64,000 bases of DNA from Kutzneria sp. CA-103260 (GTDB taxonomy: Bacteria; Actinomycetota; Actinomycetes; Mycobacteriales; Pseudonocardiaceae): contig NZ_CP073318.1 of assembly GCF_018263855.1 (NCBI RefSeq), positions 10,230,001 to 10,294,000 on the forward strand, read 5' to 3'. Below, piece after piece: positions 24,347 through 33,190 of this stretch. How positions within the stretch are numbered: position 1 is the stretch's first letter; each line of letters opens with the position of its first letter. A program made the position numbers and the translations under genes. The notes beneath the pieces are model-generated. The model was not told the DNA's origin. It ran no database searches and saw nothing but the letters and a program-made list of their open reading frames with translations.

Positions 24347-24598
24347 TCCTGTGTGGACGGTTCTCTTCGGATTGTCCACAGTGGACTCAATGGGTCATTG
24401 TGTGATCACTGTGCGCGACCGTCGGGGGTGTGCGGGCACGTATTGTCGCCGCCGCCTCACCACCCGTGGCCTCGCTTTGGTGTCTGGCAGCTGACGCCTC
24501 GGTTGCGGTCGGAGTGCGTTGATTGACACATCAGTCAGCTGTCGGGTCAACTGTGCGGTACCTGCATATCCGCACGTCACCAGCGAGGAGGTGGCCAG
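24347..24598. other. Intergenic region with DnaA-box-like and palindromic sites
   Basis: 252 bp between the kinase and dehydrogenase genes. TTGTCCACA at 24372-24380 equals the actinobacterial DnaA-box consensus, and TGTGGACGG at 24353-24361 is an inverted near match. The first overlaps the palindrome GTCCACAGTGGAC (24374-24386). TGACACATCAGTCA near 24525, a TGAC-N6-GTCA palindrome, is a candidate operator, and TTGACA at 24523-24528 a candidate -35. GAGGAGG at 24585-24591 serves the next gene. Confidence 0.45.
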
Positions 24599-25777
24599 GT
24601 GCGCGAACCCTACCTTCAGGTCACCTGGACCGACCCCGTGACCGGCTGCCACGGCTATCTCGTGATCGACCGGCTGGTGCGCGGCGTGAGCAGTGGCGGG
24701 CTGCGGATGCGGGCGGGCTGCACCCTGGACGAGGTGCGCGGGCTGGCCGCCGGCACGTCCGTGCGGGAGGCGCTGAACTACGACCCGTCCGGTCGCTACA
24801 TCCCGTTGGGCGGCGCGAAAGGCGGCATCGACTGGGATCCCTACGACCCGCGGGCGACCGACGTGCTGCGGCGGTACCTGACCGCGATGCGGCCCTACGT
24901 CGAGCGGTTCTGGACCATGGGCGAGGATCTCGGGCTGCGACAGTCCACGATCGACAAGGTGCTCGCCGAACTCGGCTTCTCCTCGTCGATCCAGGCGGTC
25001 TACCCGCTGCTGGACGACGAGCGGGCCGCGCGGGCCCGGCTGCGCAAGGCTTCCCAGGTCCAGGTCGGTGGCATCAAGCTCGACGAGCTCGTCGGCGGCT
25101 GCGGTGTCGCCGAGGCCGCCCTGGCCGCCCTTGACCGGCTCGCCCTGCCCGCCGCCGGTGTGCGGGCGTTTGTCCAGGGCTTCGGCGCCATCGGCGGCGC
25201 CAGCGCCCGGTTCCTCGCCGAGGCCGGGGTGCGGGTCGTCGGCATCGCCGACGTGAAGGGCATCGTGGCCAACCAGGACGGTCTCGACGTCGAACGCCTG
25301 CTGCGCGGTCGGGACTCCCACGGCACCTTCGACCGCGACGACCTCGCCCCCGGTGACCACCTCTTATCCGGTGACCACTGGCTCGACGTCGACGCCGAGG
25401 TCCTCGTGCCCGCCGCCTTCTCGTACGCCGTCGACGAGCGCAACGTCGACCAGGTGCGGGCCAGGGTGGTCGTCGAGGCCGCCAACATGCCGGTGCTGCC
25501 CGAGGCCGAGCGCCGGCTCGTGCAGCGGGGAGCCATCGTCATCCCCGACGTCGTCGCCAACTCGGCCAGCAGCACCTGGTGGTGGTGGACCCTGTTCGGT
25601 GACGTCCAGCCCGACTCCGACAGCGCCTTCACCAAGATCCGCGCCGCCATGCGCCGCCTGGTCGCCGCCGTCCTGGGCGAGGCCGACAGCGCCGCCATCA
25701 CCCCCCGCGCCGCCGCCGCCCGCATCGCCGACCTGGCCGTCCGTGACATCGACGCCAAGTTCGGCTCAGCGGCGTGA
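24599..25777 (+). CDS. Glu/Leu/Phe/Val dehydrogenase family protein
   Basis: A 392-residue amino-acid dehydrogenase. The dimerisation/catalytic domain has SSGGLRMR, the catalytic lysine region PLGGAKGGIDWDP (about residues 70-82) and FWTMGEDLG; the NAD(P) domain has FVQGFGAIGGASARF. The C-terminal ANMPVLPEAE, VIPDVVANSA and SSTWWWWT are typical. It deaminates an amino acid oxidatively or the reverse; substrate undetermined. GTG 24599 lies 7 nt after GAGGAGG. Its end overlaps the convergent TetR gene by 12 bp, and that TetR is a candidate regulator. Confidence 0.88.
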   Translation: MREPYLQVTWTDPVTGCHGYLVIDRLVRGVSSGGLRMRAGCTLDEVRGLAAGTSVREALNYDPSGRYIPLGGAKGGIDWDPYDPRATDVLRRYLTAMRPYVERFWTMGEDLGLRQSTIDKVLAELGFSSSIQAVYPLLDDERAARARLRKASQVQVGGIKLDELVGGCGVAEAALAALDRLALPAAGVRAFVQGFGAIGGASARFLAEAGVRVVGIADVKGIVANQDGLDVERLLRGRDSHGTFDRDDLAPGDHLLSGDHWLDVDAEVLVPAAFSYAVDERNVDQVRARVVVEAANMPVLPEAERRLVQRGAIVIPDVVANSASSTWWWWTLFGDVQPDSDSAFTKIRAAMRRLVAAVLGEADSAAITPRAAAARIADLAVRDIDAKFGSAA

Positions 25778-26374
25778 GCGCTCACCGGCCAGCACGGTGT
25801 CGACGAAGGCCAGGCAGGTGGTGCGCATCCGGCCGGCGGTGAGGCTGTGGGAGCCGGCCAGGACCTGCACGGCGAGGCCGTCGATCATGCCGACGAGCAT
25901 GTTGGCCAGCTCCAGCGGATCGCCGTCGGCGAGCTGGCCGCGGGTCTGGCCGTCGCGGATGATGTCGGCGACGATGCGCCGCCAGTCGCCGTAGAGGCGC
26001 TCGTTGAGCTCACGCAGGCGGGGGGAGCGGGCGCTTTCGGCCCAGAGCTCGACCCAGACCCGCCAGGCCTCGATGGTTTCGGGCGTGCCGGGCACGTAGG
26101 AGTCGACGATCTGGCGCAGGCGGGTCAGGGCGTCGGCCCGGGAGTCGAGCAGCCAGCGGCGGCGTTCCAGGGAACGCTCGAAGCAGTCCTCGAAGGCGGC
26201 CCGGGCCAGGTCCTGCTTGGTGTCGAAGTAGTAGTGCACGGTCCCGCCGGACACCCCGGCCAACCGAGCGACGTCGGAGATCCGCATGTTGCGCAGACCG
26301 GCCTCGGCGATGACCTGACAGGTGGCGCGGAGGATCTGCGCCCGTCGCTCGGCCTCGACGCTGGGGCGCGGCAT
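25766..26374 (-). CDS. TetR-family transcriptional regulator (BetI-like)
   Basis: A 202-residue regulator. Residues 8-55 are the TetR helix-turn-helix (AQILRATCQVIAEAGLRNMR, ISDVARLAGVSGGTVHYYFD); the rest is a helical ligand domain similar to the BetI-type C-terminal domain (EAWRVWVELWAESARSPRL). ATG 26374 has AGGAG 7 nt upstream. It ends inside the dehydrogenase gene, convergently, and is divergent from recG across 70 bp. The target is unknown; the palindrome before the dehydrogenase is a candidate. Confidence 0.9.
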   Translation of the reverse strand: MPRPSVEAERRAQILRATCQVIAEAGLRNMRISDVARLAGVSGGTVHYYFDTKQDLARAAFEDCFERSLERRRWLLDSRADALTRLRQIVDSYVPGTPETIEAWRVWVELWAESARSPRLRELNERLYGDWRRIVADIIRDGQTRGQLADGDPLELANMLVGMIDGLAVQVLAGSHSLTAGRMRTTCLAFVDTVLAGERSRR

Positions 26375-26444
26375 CTGGCTACTCCTCGGGTTCGACGGGC
26401 GGCCAGATTAGCGTTGTCAGGGGTACGGGGTTGAATAGCACCCG

Positions 26445-28610
26445 ATGACTGCCATCGACGACTCCCTGGAACCGCTGCTGGGCCGCAAGACCGCGGACGC
26501 CCTGGCGGAAGGGCTGGGCCTGAGCACGGTCGGCGACCTGCTGCGGCACTACCCGCGCCGCTACGACGAGCGCGGCCGCCTGACCTCGATCGCGAGCCTG
26601 GAGCTGGACGAGCACGTCACGGTGCTGGCGGATGTGGCCAAGGTGGTCAAGAAGCCGATGCGCACCCGCCGCGGCACGATGACCGAGGTGACCGTCACCG
26701 ACGGCACGCGGCCGCTGAGCCTGGTGTTCTTCAGCCAGAAGATCCGGGACCTGAACAAGCTGGTGCCGGGCAAGCGCGGCCTGTTCGCCGGCAAGGTCAG
26801 CAAGTTCAACAAGACCATGCAGCTGGCCCACCCCGAGTTCCAGCTGCTCGACGACCAGGACGACGAGCAGGCGGCGGCGTCCTTCGCCCGCAGGCTGATC
26901 CCGGTCTACCCGGCGGTGCACGGCCTGCCGACGTGGAGCATCGCCCGCTGCGTGGAACAGGTCATCGCCGTGTGGGACGGCGTGGTCGACCCGCTGCCGG
27001 GCGAGCTGATCAAGCGGCACAACCTGCTCGACCTGATGTCGGCGCTCAAGCTGATCCACCTGCCGGACAGCCAGGAGATGATCGACGAGGCGAGGCGCCG
27101 GCTGAAGTGGGACGAGGCGCTGTCGATCCAGCTGGCCCTGGCCCAGCGCCGCAAGTCGGCGGCGGCCCGGCCGGCCCGGCCGAGCCCGCGGCGGCACGAG
27201 GGCCTGCTGGACGAGTTCGACCGGCGGCTGCCGTTCCAGCTGACCAACGGCCAGCGCGAGATCGGCGAGGTGATCGCCGACGAGCTCGGCGGCACGCACC
27301 CGATGAACCGGCTGCTGCAGGGCGAGGTCGGCTCGGGCAAGACGCTGGTGGCGCTGCGCGGCATGCTCCAGGTGGTGGACGCCGGCAAGCAGGCGGCGAT
27401 GCTGGCCCCGACCGAAGTGCTGGCGGCCCAGCACGCCCGCTCGCTGCGGGACATGCTCGGGGACCTGGCGACGGCCGGCGAACTGGGCGCGCCGGACCAG
27501 GCGACCCGGGTGGTGCTGCTGACCGGCTCGATGAACACCGCCCAACGCCGGCAGGCGATGCTGGACATCGCGTCCGGCGCGGCCGGCATCGTGGTCGGCA
27601 CGCACGCCCTGATCCAGGACAAGGTGTCGTTCGCGGAGCTGGGTTTTGTCGTCGTCGACGAGCAGCACCGGTTCGGCGTGGAGCAGCGGGACGCGCTGCG
27701 CGGCAAGTCGGGGGAGGGCGTCAGCCCGCACGTGCTGGTCATGACCGCGACGCCGATCCCGCGCACGGTCGCCATGACGGTCTACGGCGATCTTGAGGTG
27801 TCGGCGCTGCGTGAGCTGCCGCAGGGCCGGTCGCCGATCACCAGCTCGGTGGTGCCGGTCGCGGAGAAGCCGGCGTGGCTGGGCCGGGCCTGGGAGCGGA
27901 TCCGCGAGGAGGTCGCCGCCGGCCACCAGGCCTACGTGGTGTGCCCGCGTATCGGCGACGACGAGGACGCCGAGCCCAAGGGCGGCTCCGACCAACGGCC
28001 GCCGCTGGCCGTCATGGACGTGCTGCCCAAGCTGGCCGGCGGCGCGCTCAAGGGCCTGCGGGTGGAGATGCTGCACGGCAAGATGCCGCCCGAGGACAAG
28101 GACGCCGTGATGCGCGCCTTCGCCGCCGGCGACGTGCAGGTGCTGGTGGCCACCACGGTGATCGAGGTCGGCGTGAACGTGCCGAACGCCACCGTCATGG
28201 TGATCATGGACGCGGACCGCTTCGGCGTCAGCCAGCTGCACCAGCTGCGCGGCCGGGTCGGCCGGGGCAGCGCCGCCGGCCTGTGCCTGCTGGTCTCCGA
28301 GGTGCCCGTCGGCACCGCCACCATGCAGCGGCTGCAGGCTGTCGCCGACACCCTCGACGGCTTCGAGCTGGCCCAGATGGACCTGGAGCTGCGCCGCGAG
28401 GGCGACATCCTGGGCGCCGCCCAGTCCGGCGTGAAGTCCGGCCTGAAGATGCTGTCCCTGCTCGACGACCTCGACGTCATCGAGGAGGCCCGGCAGGAGG
28501 CCCAGTCCGTCGTCGGCGACGACCCCGACCTGGCCGAGCACCCCGGCCTCGCGCAGATGGTGCGCGAGGTGGTGGACGCCGGCCGGGCCGAATACCTGGA
28601 GAAGAGCTGA
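26445..28610 (+). CDS. recG: ATP-dependent DNA helicase RecG
   Basis: A 721-residue superfamily 2 helicase that remodels stalled replication forks and Holliday junctions. The N-terminal wedge/OB region (LSTVGDLLRHYPRRYDERG, VTDGTRPLSLVFF) precedes helicase motifs GEVGSGKTLVALRG (Walker A), VVVDEQHRFG (DEQH), MTATPIPRT, VEVGVNVPNATV and QLRGRVGRG. Length and order are normal. ATG 26445 lacks a clear ribosome binding site; GAATAG 6 nt before it could be a leaderless -10. A bidirectional terminator follows the stop. Confidence 0.97.
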   Translation: MTAIDDSLEPLLGRKTADALAEGLGLSTVGDLLRHYPRRYDERGRLTSIASLELDEHVTVLADVAKVVKKPMRTRRGTMTEVTVTDGTRPLSLVFFSQKIRDLNKLVPGKRGLFAGKVSKFNKTMQLAHPEFQLLDDQDDEQAAASFARRLIPVYPAVHGLPTWSIARCVEQVIAVWDGVVDPLPGELIKRHNLLDLMSALKLIHLPDSQEMIDEARRRLKWDEALSIQLALAQRRKSAAARPARPSPRRHEGLLDEFDRRLPFQLTNGQREIGEVIADELGGTHPMNRLLQGEVGSGKTLVALRGMLQVVDAGKQAAMLAPTEVLAAQHARSLRDMLGDLATAGELGAPDQATRVVLLTGSMNTAQRRQAMLDIASGAAGIVVGTHALIQDKVSFAELGFVVVDEQHRFGVEQRDALRGKSGEGVSPHVLVMTATPIPRTVAMTVYGDLEVSALRELPQGRSPITSSVVPVAEKPAWLGRAWERIREEVAAGHQAYVVCPRIGDDEDAEPKGGSDQRPPLAVMDVLPKLAGGALKGLRVEMLHGKMPPEDKDAVMRAFAAGDVQVLVATTVIEVGVNVPNATVMVIMDADRFGVSQLHQLRGRVGRGSAAGLCLLVSEVPVGTATMQRLQAVADTLDGFELAQMDLELRREGDILGAAQSGVKSGLKMLSLLDDLDVIEEARQEAQSVVGDDPDLAEHPGLAQMVREVVDAGRAEYLEKS

Positions 28611-28632
28611 CCCACACCCGGCTCGGTGTGGG
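28611..28632. terminator. Terminator between convergent recG and glycoside-hydrolase genes
   Basis: An 8-bp stem CCCACACC (28611-28618) with GGTGTGGG (28625-28632) begins directly after the recG stop and lies 13 nt from the end of the opposing gene. Confidence 0.7.
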
Positions 28633-28644
28633 CCAGCCCGGAGG

Positions 28645-30036
28645 TCAGTGCTTGCTCAGCTGGTACAGCGTGGACGCGCCGGGGCGCAGGGACACCGAGA
28701 GCCCGCCGGCGTCGCGCTGGGCCGATAGCTTGCGGGTCCTGGCGTCGAACTGGTTGACCCGGGCCACCGAGGAGGAGCGCAGGCGCACGGTGGCCTTGGC
28801 GGCGGCGGTGTGGGAGCGGTTGACGACCAGCAGCCAGCGGTCGCCGGCCTTGTCCACGAAGCGGCTGAGGACCACGGCGCTGCCGGAGGTCTCGGTGACG
28901 TAGTTGTCGGGGCCGAAGCGGACGGCGCGGGCCGGGGCCGCGGACTCGTTGGCGTGGGTGACGGATTCCGAGGTCATGGCCCGCAGCTTGTTGCCGAGCC
29001 CGGCCAGCGTGCCGGTGTTGATGTCCTGCACGTCGTAGTAGTGCTGGGTCCTGCGGCCGAGCGGGTCGATCATCGCCGGCTGGAAGTTGCCGCCCCGCTC
29101 GGGAGTCGGGGTCCAGTAGGTGAAGTACTGCACGCCCCTGGCCCCGTAGGCGAGGCTGGTGTTGACCTGCCAGGCGATGTCGTTGTAGCTGGGCGAGCGG
29201 TGCCCGTCGAAGCCGCAGGTCTGGATGTAGCCCCACACCGGCAGCCCGATCTGGGCGGCGGCGGTGCGCATGTCGGCCCAGTTGTTGACGTAGTCGGGAT
29301 CGTTGGAGCCGTCGGCCAGCATGGGATACCGGTCGAACGACAGCATCTGGGCGCCGACCCTGCCGGCGTACTGGACGACGTTGGCCTGGTAGCCGGCGCC
29401 GGTGCCGGGCGGCAGGTTGCTGTAGCGCAGGTAGTACGGATTGGCGGCGCGCAGCGCGGTGACGGTGGCGTTGAGCCGGTCGTACGACCAGGGTTCGGTG
29501 TCCTCCAACAGGGAGAAGCCGGCGAAGGACGGGTGCGAGGCGTAGGTGCCGAAGGCGCGGTTGGCCATCACGACGGCGTCGCTGGTGCTGATGGACATCG
29601 GCACCGACCGGTCGTCGGTGATGGTGAACCAGTAGGCCATGTTGGCGATGTCGTGGTCGTCGCGCACGATGACGTGCAGGCCGCCGATGGCATCGGCCAA
29701 GCCGAGCGCGCGGGTGACGATGTAGCCGTCGTCCAGGTAGTTGCCGGTGATGAAGAAGTTGATGCCGGCGTCCTTCATCTCCTGCAACCGGGCCTGGGTG
29801 GTCTGGCTCGGCGGCGGCGGCCACAGCGCGCCGACCGGGAACTGGTCCTGGGACACGATCGGGGTGAGGGTGACCGATCGGCCCGGGGGAATGGCTGGAC
29901 CGATGGGCAGCGGCGGCGGCTTGGCGAACGCGACGCCGGTTCCGGCGGCGACCACCGGCAGGGCGGCGGCCAGCGCTCCAGCGGTGCGTAGCGCGCCGCG
30001 CCGGGTGATGCCGGGGAAGTCCGATGAAGTGGCCAT
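28645..30036 (-). CDS. Tat-exported glycoside hydrolase-like protein
   Basis: A 463-residue protein with a twin-arginine signal (ITRRGALRTAG, residues 10-20, then a hydrophobic stretch to AFA at 38). The mature part looks like a TIM-barrel glycoside hydrolase with a C-terminal beta domain: KDAGINFFITGNYLDDG, FAGFSLLEDTEPWSYD, LSFDRYPMLADG, WGYIQTCGF and GARGVQYFTYWTPTPER, similar to beta-galactosidase-type (GH42-like) barrels. The acidic catalytic residues cannot be assigned surely; substrate unknown. ATG 30036 follows GGGAG. An inverted repeat upstream may be its operator. Confidence 0.72.
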   Translation of the reverse strand: MATSSDFPGITRRGALRTAGALAAALPVVAAGTGVAFAKPPPLPIGPAIPPGRSVTLTPIVSQDQFPVGALWPPPPSQTTQARLQEMKDAGINFFITGNYLDDGYIVTRALGLADAIGGLHVIVRDDHDIANMAYWFTITDDRSVPMSISTSDAVVMANRAFGTYASHPSFAGFSLLEDTEPWSYDRLNATVTALRAANPYYLRYSNLPPGTGAGYQANVVQYAGRVGAQMLSFDRYPMLADGSNDPDYVNNWADMRTAAAQIGLPVWGYIQTCGFDGHRSPSYNDIAWQVNTSLAYGARGVQYFTYWTPTPERGGNFQPAMIDPLGRRTQHYYDVQDINTGTLAGLGNKLRAMTSESVTHANESAAPARAVRFGPDNYVTETSGSAVVLSRFVDKAGDRWLLVVNRSHTAAAKATVRLRSSSVARVNQFDARTRKLSAQRDAGGLSVSLRPGASTLYQLSKH

Positions 30037-30126
30037 GCAGTGCTCCCTTCAGCGGCCGAAAAACCGATGTTAGGGGCTAGATGACCTTGAAACGTGACGT
30101 TCGCCTCACCATGTCGGGGAAAAGAC

Positions 30127-30143
30127 CCAAACGAGTGGTTTGG
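30127..30143 (-). promoter_or_regulatory. Candidate operator upstream of the glycoside-hydrolase gene
   Basis: CCAAAC-GAGTG-GTTTGG is a 6-bp inverted repeat about 90 nt upstream of the start at 30036, the size of many sugar-regulator operators. The 180-bp gap between it and the TetR gene holds no gene. Confidence 0.35.
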
Positions 30144-30217
30144 TTCACGACTTTGACGGGTAGGGGCCAGAATTCGGATCCGAACGTAGTGCGCCTTCGC
30201 CTGTGCTGGCAACGGGT

Positions 30218-30772
30218 TCAGGGCCGCAGGCCGGCGGCGACCAGGTCCACCAGCAGTCGGTGGCTCTCGTCGATTTCCTCGGCCAGCCGGAAGCCGCCGG
30301 AGATCTGCAGCGACGCGAAGCCGTGCATGGCGGCCCGCACGCACCGAGTGGCGTGGATGACGGCGGAGCCCTCGAGCCCGTAGCCGCGCAGCACGGCGAA
30401 GACCACCTCGATCACTCGGTTGCTGGCCGCCGCCAGCTCCGGCTCGGGGCGCGTGTGCTGTGGCAGCGCGGTGTACCGGTTGGGGTGCGTGACGGCGTAG
30501 TCCCGATAGGTGTCCATCAACGCCCGCAGCGCGTCGTCGGTGCTGCGGCCCAGCACCGCCTCGGCCAGCGCGTCCCCCAGTTCGGTGAGCACCCGCAGCT
30601 GCACCAGCCCGCGCAGCGCGTCCAGGCTGGACACGTGCTTGTACAGCGACGGGGTGGCGACGCCGGTCCGGCTGGCCACGGCGGCCAGGCTGAGCGCGTC
30701 GGGGCCGTCGGCGTCGATCACGGCGACGGCGGCGTCGACGACCGCGTCGGGGGACAGGCCGACCCTGGGCAT
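30218..30772 (-). CDS. TetR-family regulator (WHG-domain type)
   Basis: A 184-residue TetR regulator with helix-turn-helix LSLAAVASRTGVATPSLYKHV (residues 27-47) and a C-terminal domain of the WHG type (ALRALMDTYRDYAVTHPNRYTA, MHGFASLQISGGF). ATG 30772 begins 1 nt after the hydrolase stop, so it is the second gene of a two-gene operon. It most likely represses its own operon and perhaps the divergent sthA through two tandem AGCTAA palindromes at 31583-31620. Confidence 0.9.
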   Translation of the reverse strand: MPRVGLSPDAVVDAAVAVIDADGPDALSLAAVASRTGVATPSLYKHVSSLDALRGLVQLRVLTELGDALAEAVLGRSTDDALRALMDTYRDYAVTHPNRYTALPQHTRPEPELAAASNRVIEVVFAVLRGYGLEGSAVIHATRCVRAAMHGFASLQISGGFRLAEEIDESHRLLVDLVAAGLRP

Positions 30773-30773
30773 G

Positions 30774-31571
30774 TCAGACCTCCTTGAGGAATGCGGTGAT
30801 CACGTCGGCGGTGGCGTCGACGCTGTCGGCCATCGGGTAGTGGCCGGCGCCGTCGATCATCTCAATCCGGGCCGGGCCGCCGAGGGTGTCGGCGATCCAG
30901 CGCGCCTCGGCGGCCGGGTCGGGGAAGTCGGAGTCCTTGGTGCCCATGACAACCAGCGCCGGGGCGATCACCTTGGACACCCGGGCGGCGCTGTCGGCCC
31001 GCGAGCCGCCCATCATCGCGGTGAGCGCGGCCAGGTGCCCCGGCCGGCGCAGCGACGCCTTCAGCTCGGCGACGTAGGCGTCGAAGTCGGCCGGCTTCCG
31101 CACCGGGTAGAGGGTCTTGTAGTACATGCCCCACAGCGCGGCGCTGCGGCTGATGAGCTTGGCCAGCTGGGCCACGACCGGGTTCATCTTCGCGTCCCGC
31201 ACGAACGAGTCGAGCAGCACCACGCCGCGGATCAGCTCCGGCGTCTCGGTGGCGACCCACACGGCCGAGGCCCCGGTGTAGGAGTGTCCGATCAGGACCG
31301 CCGGCCGGCCCAGGTGGCGCAACAGCGCGACCGCGTCGGCGCCGACGGTTTCCGGGCTGTAGTCGGTGAACTGGGCCGAGGACTCGCCGCAGCCCCGCAT
31401 GTCGGTGGTCACGACTCGGTATCCGGCCGCCGCCAGTAGCGGCGCCAGGAACCGGTAGGTCCGGCGCGTTTCGCCCAATCCGTGCAGGCAGAGCACGAGT
31501 TGGCCGTCGGCCGGGCCCTGCTCGTCGTACGCGATCCGCCCGCCGTTCACGTCGAGGTACCGGGTGTTCAT
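30774..31571 (-). CDS. Alpha/beta hydrolase
   Basis: A 265-residue alpha/beta-fold hydrolase. It shows LCLHGLGETRRTYR (oxyanion region), DMRGCGESS, the nucleophile elbow GHSYTG, an acid near MGTKDSDFPD and the catalytic His in GAGHYPMAD. The substrate is unknown; relatives cleave esters or act as haloalkane/epoxide hydrolases. ATG 31571 has GGAGG nearby and an in-frame GTG lies immediately before it. Cotranscribed with its TetR regulator, the usual arrangement for a detoxification gene induced by its substrate (inference). Confidence 0.88.
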   Translation of the reverse strand: MNTRYLDVNGGRIAYDEQGPADGQLVLCLHGLGETRRTYRFLAPLLAAAGYRVVTTDMRGCGESSAQFTDYSPETVGADAVALLRHLGRPAVLIGHSYTGASAVWVATETPELIRGVVLLDSFVRDAKMNPVVAQLAKLISRSAALWGMYYKTLYPVRKPADFDAYVAELKASLRRPGHLAALTAMMGGSRADSAARVSKVIAPALVVMGTKDSDFPDPAAEARWIADTLGGPARIEMIDGAGHYPMADSVDATADVITAFLKEV

Positions 31572-31582
31572 CACTGCCTCCT

Positions 31583-31620
31583 AGCTAATTGGTGTAGCCA
31601 AAAAGCTAATGGCGTTAGCT
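31583..31620. promoter_or_regulatory. Tandem TetR-type operators between hydrolase/TetR and sthA
   Basis: AGCTAATGGCGTTAGCT (31604-31620) is a palindrome with 6-bp arms AGCTAA/TTAGCT and AGCTAATTGGTGTAGCC (31583-31599) is a weaker copy; centres are 21 bp apart, two helical turns. They lie 12-28 nt from the hydrolase start and just before sthA, so both directions could be controlled by the TetR protein. Confidence 0.65.
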
Positions 31621-31647
31621 TGCGCTGTCAAGGGGCAGACTTGCCGC

Positions 31648-33051
31648 GTGCGCGACTTCGATGTGCTGGTGCTGGGGTCCGGCCCCGGCGGGCAGAAGGC
31701 CGCCATCGCGACGGCCAAGCTCGGCAGGAAGGCCGCCGTCGTGGAGCGGCGGGACATGGTGGGCGGGGTGTGCATCCAGACCGGCACGATCCCGTCCAAG
31801 ACACTGCGGGAGGCGGTTCTCTACCTGACCGGACTCAACCAGCGCGAGATGTACGGCGCGAGCTACCAGGTCAAGGAGGACATCACCGTCTCCGACCTGC
31901 TGGCCCGCACCAACCATGTGATCGGCCGCGAGGTGGAGGTGATCCGCAGTCAGCTCACCCGCAACCACGTCGCGATGCTGCCCGGCATGGGGCACTTCGT
32001 GGACGAGCACACCGTGGAGGTGGTCGACGGCAGCGGCCGGGAGCTGACGGTCAGCGCCGACAAGATCGTGATCGCCACCGGCACCGCGCCGGCGCGACCG
32101 TCCACTGTGGACTTCGACGGCAGCACCATCATCGACTCGGACGGCATCCTGGCCCTGGAGCGGGTGCCGCAGTCGATGATCGTGGTCGGGGCCGGCGTGA
32201 TCGGCATCGAGTACGCGTCGATGTTCGCGGCGCTGGGCACCAAGGTCACCGTGGTCGAGTCGCGGGAGCGGATGCTGGACTTCTGCGACGGCGAGGTCGT
32301 CGAGGCGCTCAAGTACCACCTGCGGGACCTGGCCGTGACGTTCCGGTTCCGGGAGACGGTGGCCGCGGTGGAGCGGCACGAGCGCGGCGCGATCGCCGTG
32401 CTGGAGAGCGGCAAGAAGATCCCGGCCGAGGTGGTCATGTACTCGGCCGGCCGGCAGGGCATGACCGAGACGCTGCAACTGGACAAGGCCGGCCTGGCCG
32501 CCGACAAGCGCGGCCGCATCGAGGTGGACGAGTACTTCCGCACCTCGGTGCCGCACATCTACGCGGTCGGCGACGTGATCGGCTTTCCGGCGCTGGCCGC
32601 GACGTCGATGGAGCAGGGCCGGCTGGCGGCGTACCACGCGTGCGGCGAGCCGGTGCAGGCGATGTCCTCGCTGCAGCCGATCGGCATCTACACCATTCCG
32701 GAGATCAGCTTCATCGGGAAGACCGAGGACCAGCTGACCAGCGAGCGCATCCCGTTCGAGGTCGGCGTGTCCCGGTACCGGGAGCTGGCCCGCGGCCAGA
32801 TCATCGGCGACTCCTACGGCGTGCTCAAGCTGCTGGTGTCGCCGGAGGACCGGTCGCTGCTGGGCGTGCACGTGTTCGGCACCGGGGCCACCGAGCTGGT
32901 GCACATCGGGCAGGCGGTGATGGGCTGCGGCGGCACGGTCGACTACCTGGTCGACGCGGTGTTCAACTACCCGACCCTGGCCGAGTCCTACAAGGTGGCG
33001 GCCCTGGACGCGATGAACAAGATCCGCCAGATCGAGCAGCTCTCCCACTGA
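31648..33051 (+). CDS. sthA: Soluble pyridine nucleotide transhydrogenase
   Basis: A 467-residue FAD-dependent flavoprotein that interconverts NADPH and NADH. N-terminal FDVLVLGSGPGGQKAAI binds FAD; the disulfide position reads GGVCIQTGTIPSKTLRE, with only the first Cys, as in SthA rather than lipoamide dehydrogenases. MIVVGAGVIGIEYASMF binds the pyridine nucleotide and IYAVGDVIGFPALA is the second FAD motif. GTG 31648 gives the standard length; an in-frame ATG at 31609 falls inside the operator. AAGGGG lies 12 nt upstream. Divergent from the hydrolase/TetR pair. Confidence 0.93.
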   Translation: MRDFDVLVLGSGPGGQKAAIATAKLGRKAAVVERRDMVGGVCIQTGTIPSKTLREAVLYLTGLNQREMYGASYQVKEDITVSDLLARTNHVIGREVEVIRSQLTRNHVAMLPGMGHFVDEHTVEVVDGSGRELTVSADKIVIATGTAPARPSTVDFDGSTIIDSDGILALERVPQSMIVVGAGVIGIEYASMFAALGTKVTVVESRERMLDFCDGEVVEALKYHLRDLAVTFRFRETVAAVERHERGAIAVLESGKKIPAEVVMYSAGRQGMTETLQLDKAGLAADKRGRIEVDEYFRTSVPHIYAVGDVIGFPALAATSMEQGRLAAYHACGEPVQAMSSLQPIGIYTIPEISFIGKTEDQLTSERIPFEVGVSRYRELARGQIIGDSYGVLKLLVSPEDRSLLGVHVFGTGATELVHIGQAVMGCGGTVDYLVDAVFNYPTLAESYKVAALDAMNKIRQIEQLSH

Positions 33052-33056
33052 AACCC

Positions 33057-33151
33057 GCGAGTCCCGCTCTCGGGCAACTGAATGTCGAGTTCGGAACTCG
33101 ACGCATGGTTGCCTGAGAGCGGGACTCGCTTGCTTGAGAGCGGGACTCGCC
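33057..33151. repeat. Nested palindromic repeat after sthA
   Basis: Outer arms 33057-33078 and 33108-33129 match (GCGAGTCCCGCTCTC core) apart from one inserted or changed base. An inner palindrome GTCGAGTTC/GAACTCGAC occupies 33084-33102. A third copy of the outer arm follows at 33134-33151. The element fills the gap between convergent genes and could fold into a cruciform. A single related arm occurs at 43879. Confidence 0.85.
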
Positions 33152-33190
33152 GGGGGTGGGGGTGCTGCCGCCGACGAGTCCCGTTCCGGG

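Noticed and set aside
26379..28541. 720-codon minus-strand frame opposite recG
   Set aside because: It is a His/Gln/Arg-rich antisense shadow; the plus frame holds all RecG helicase motifs.
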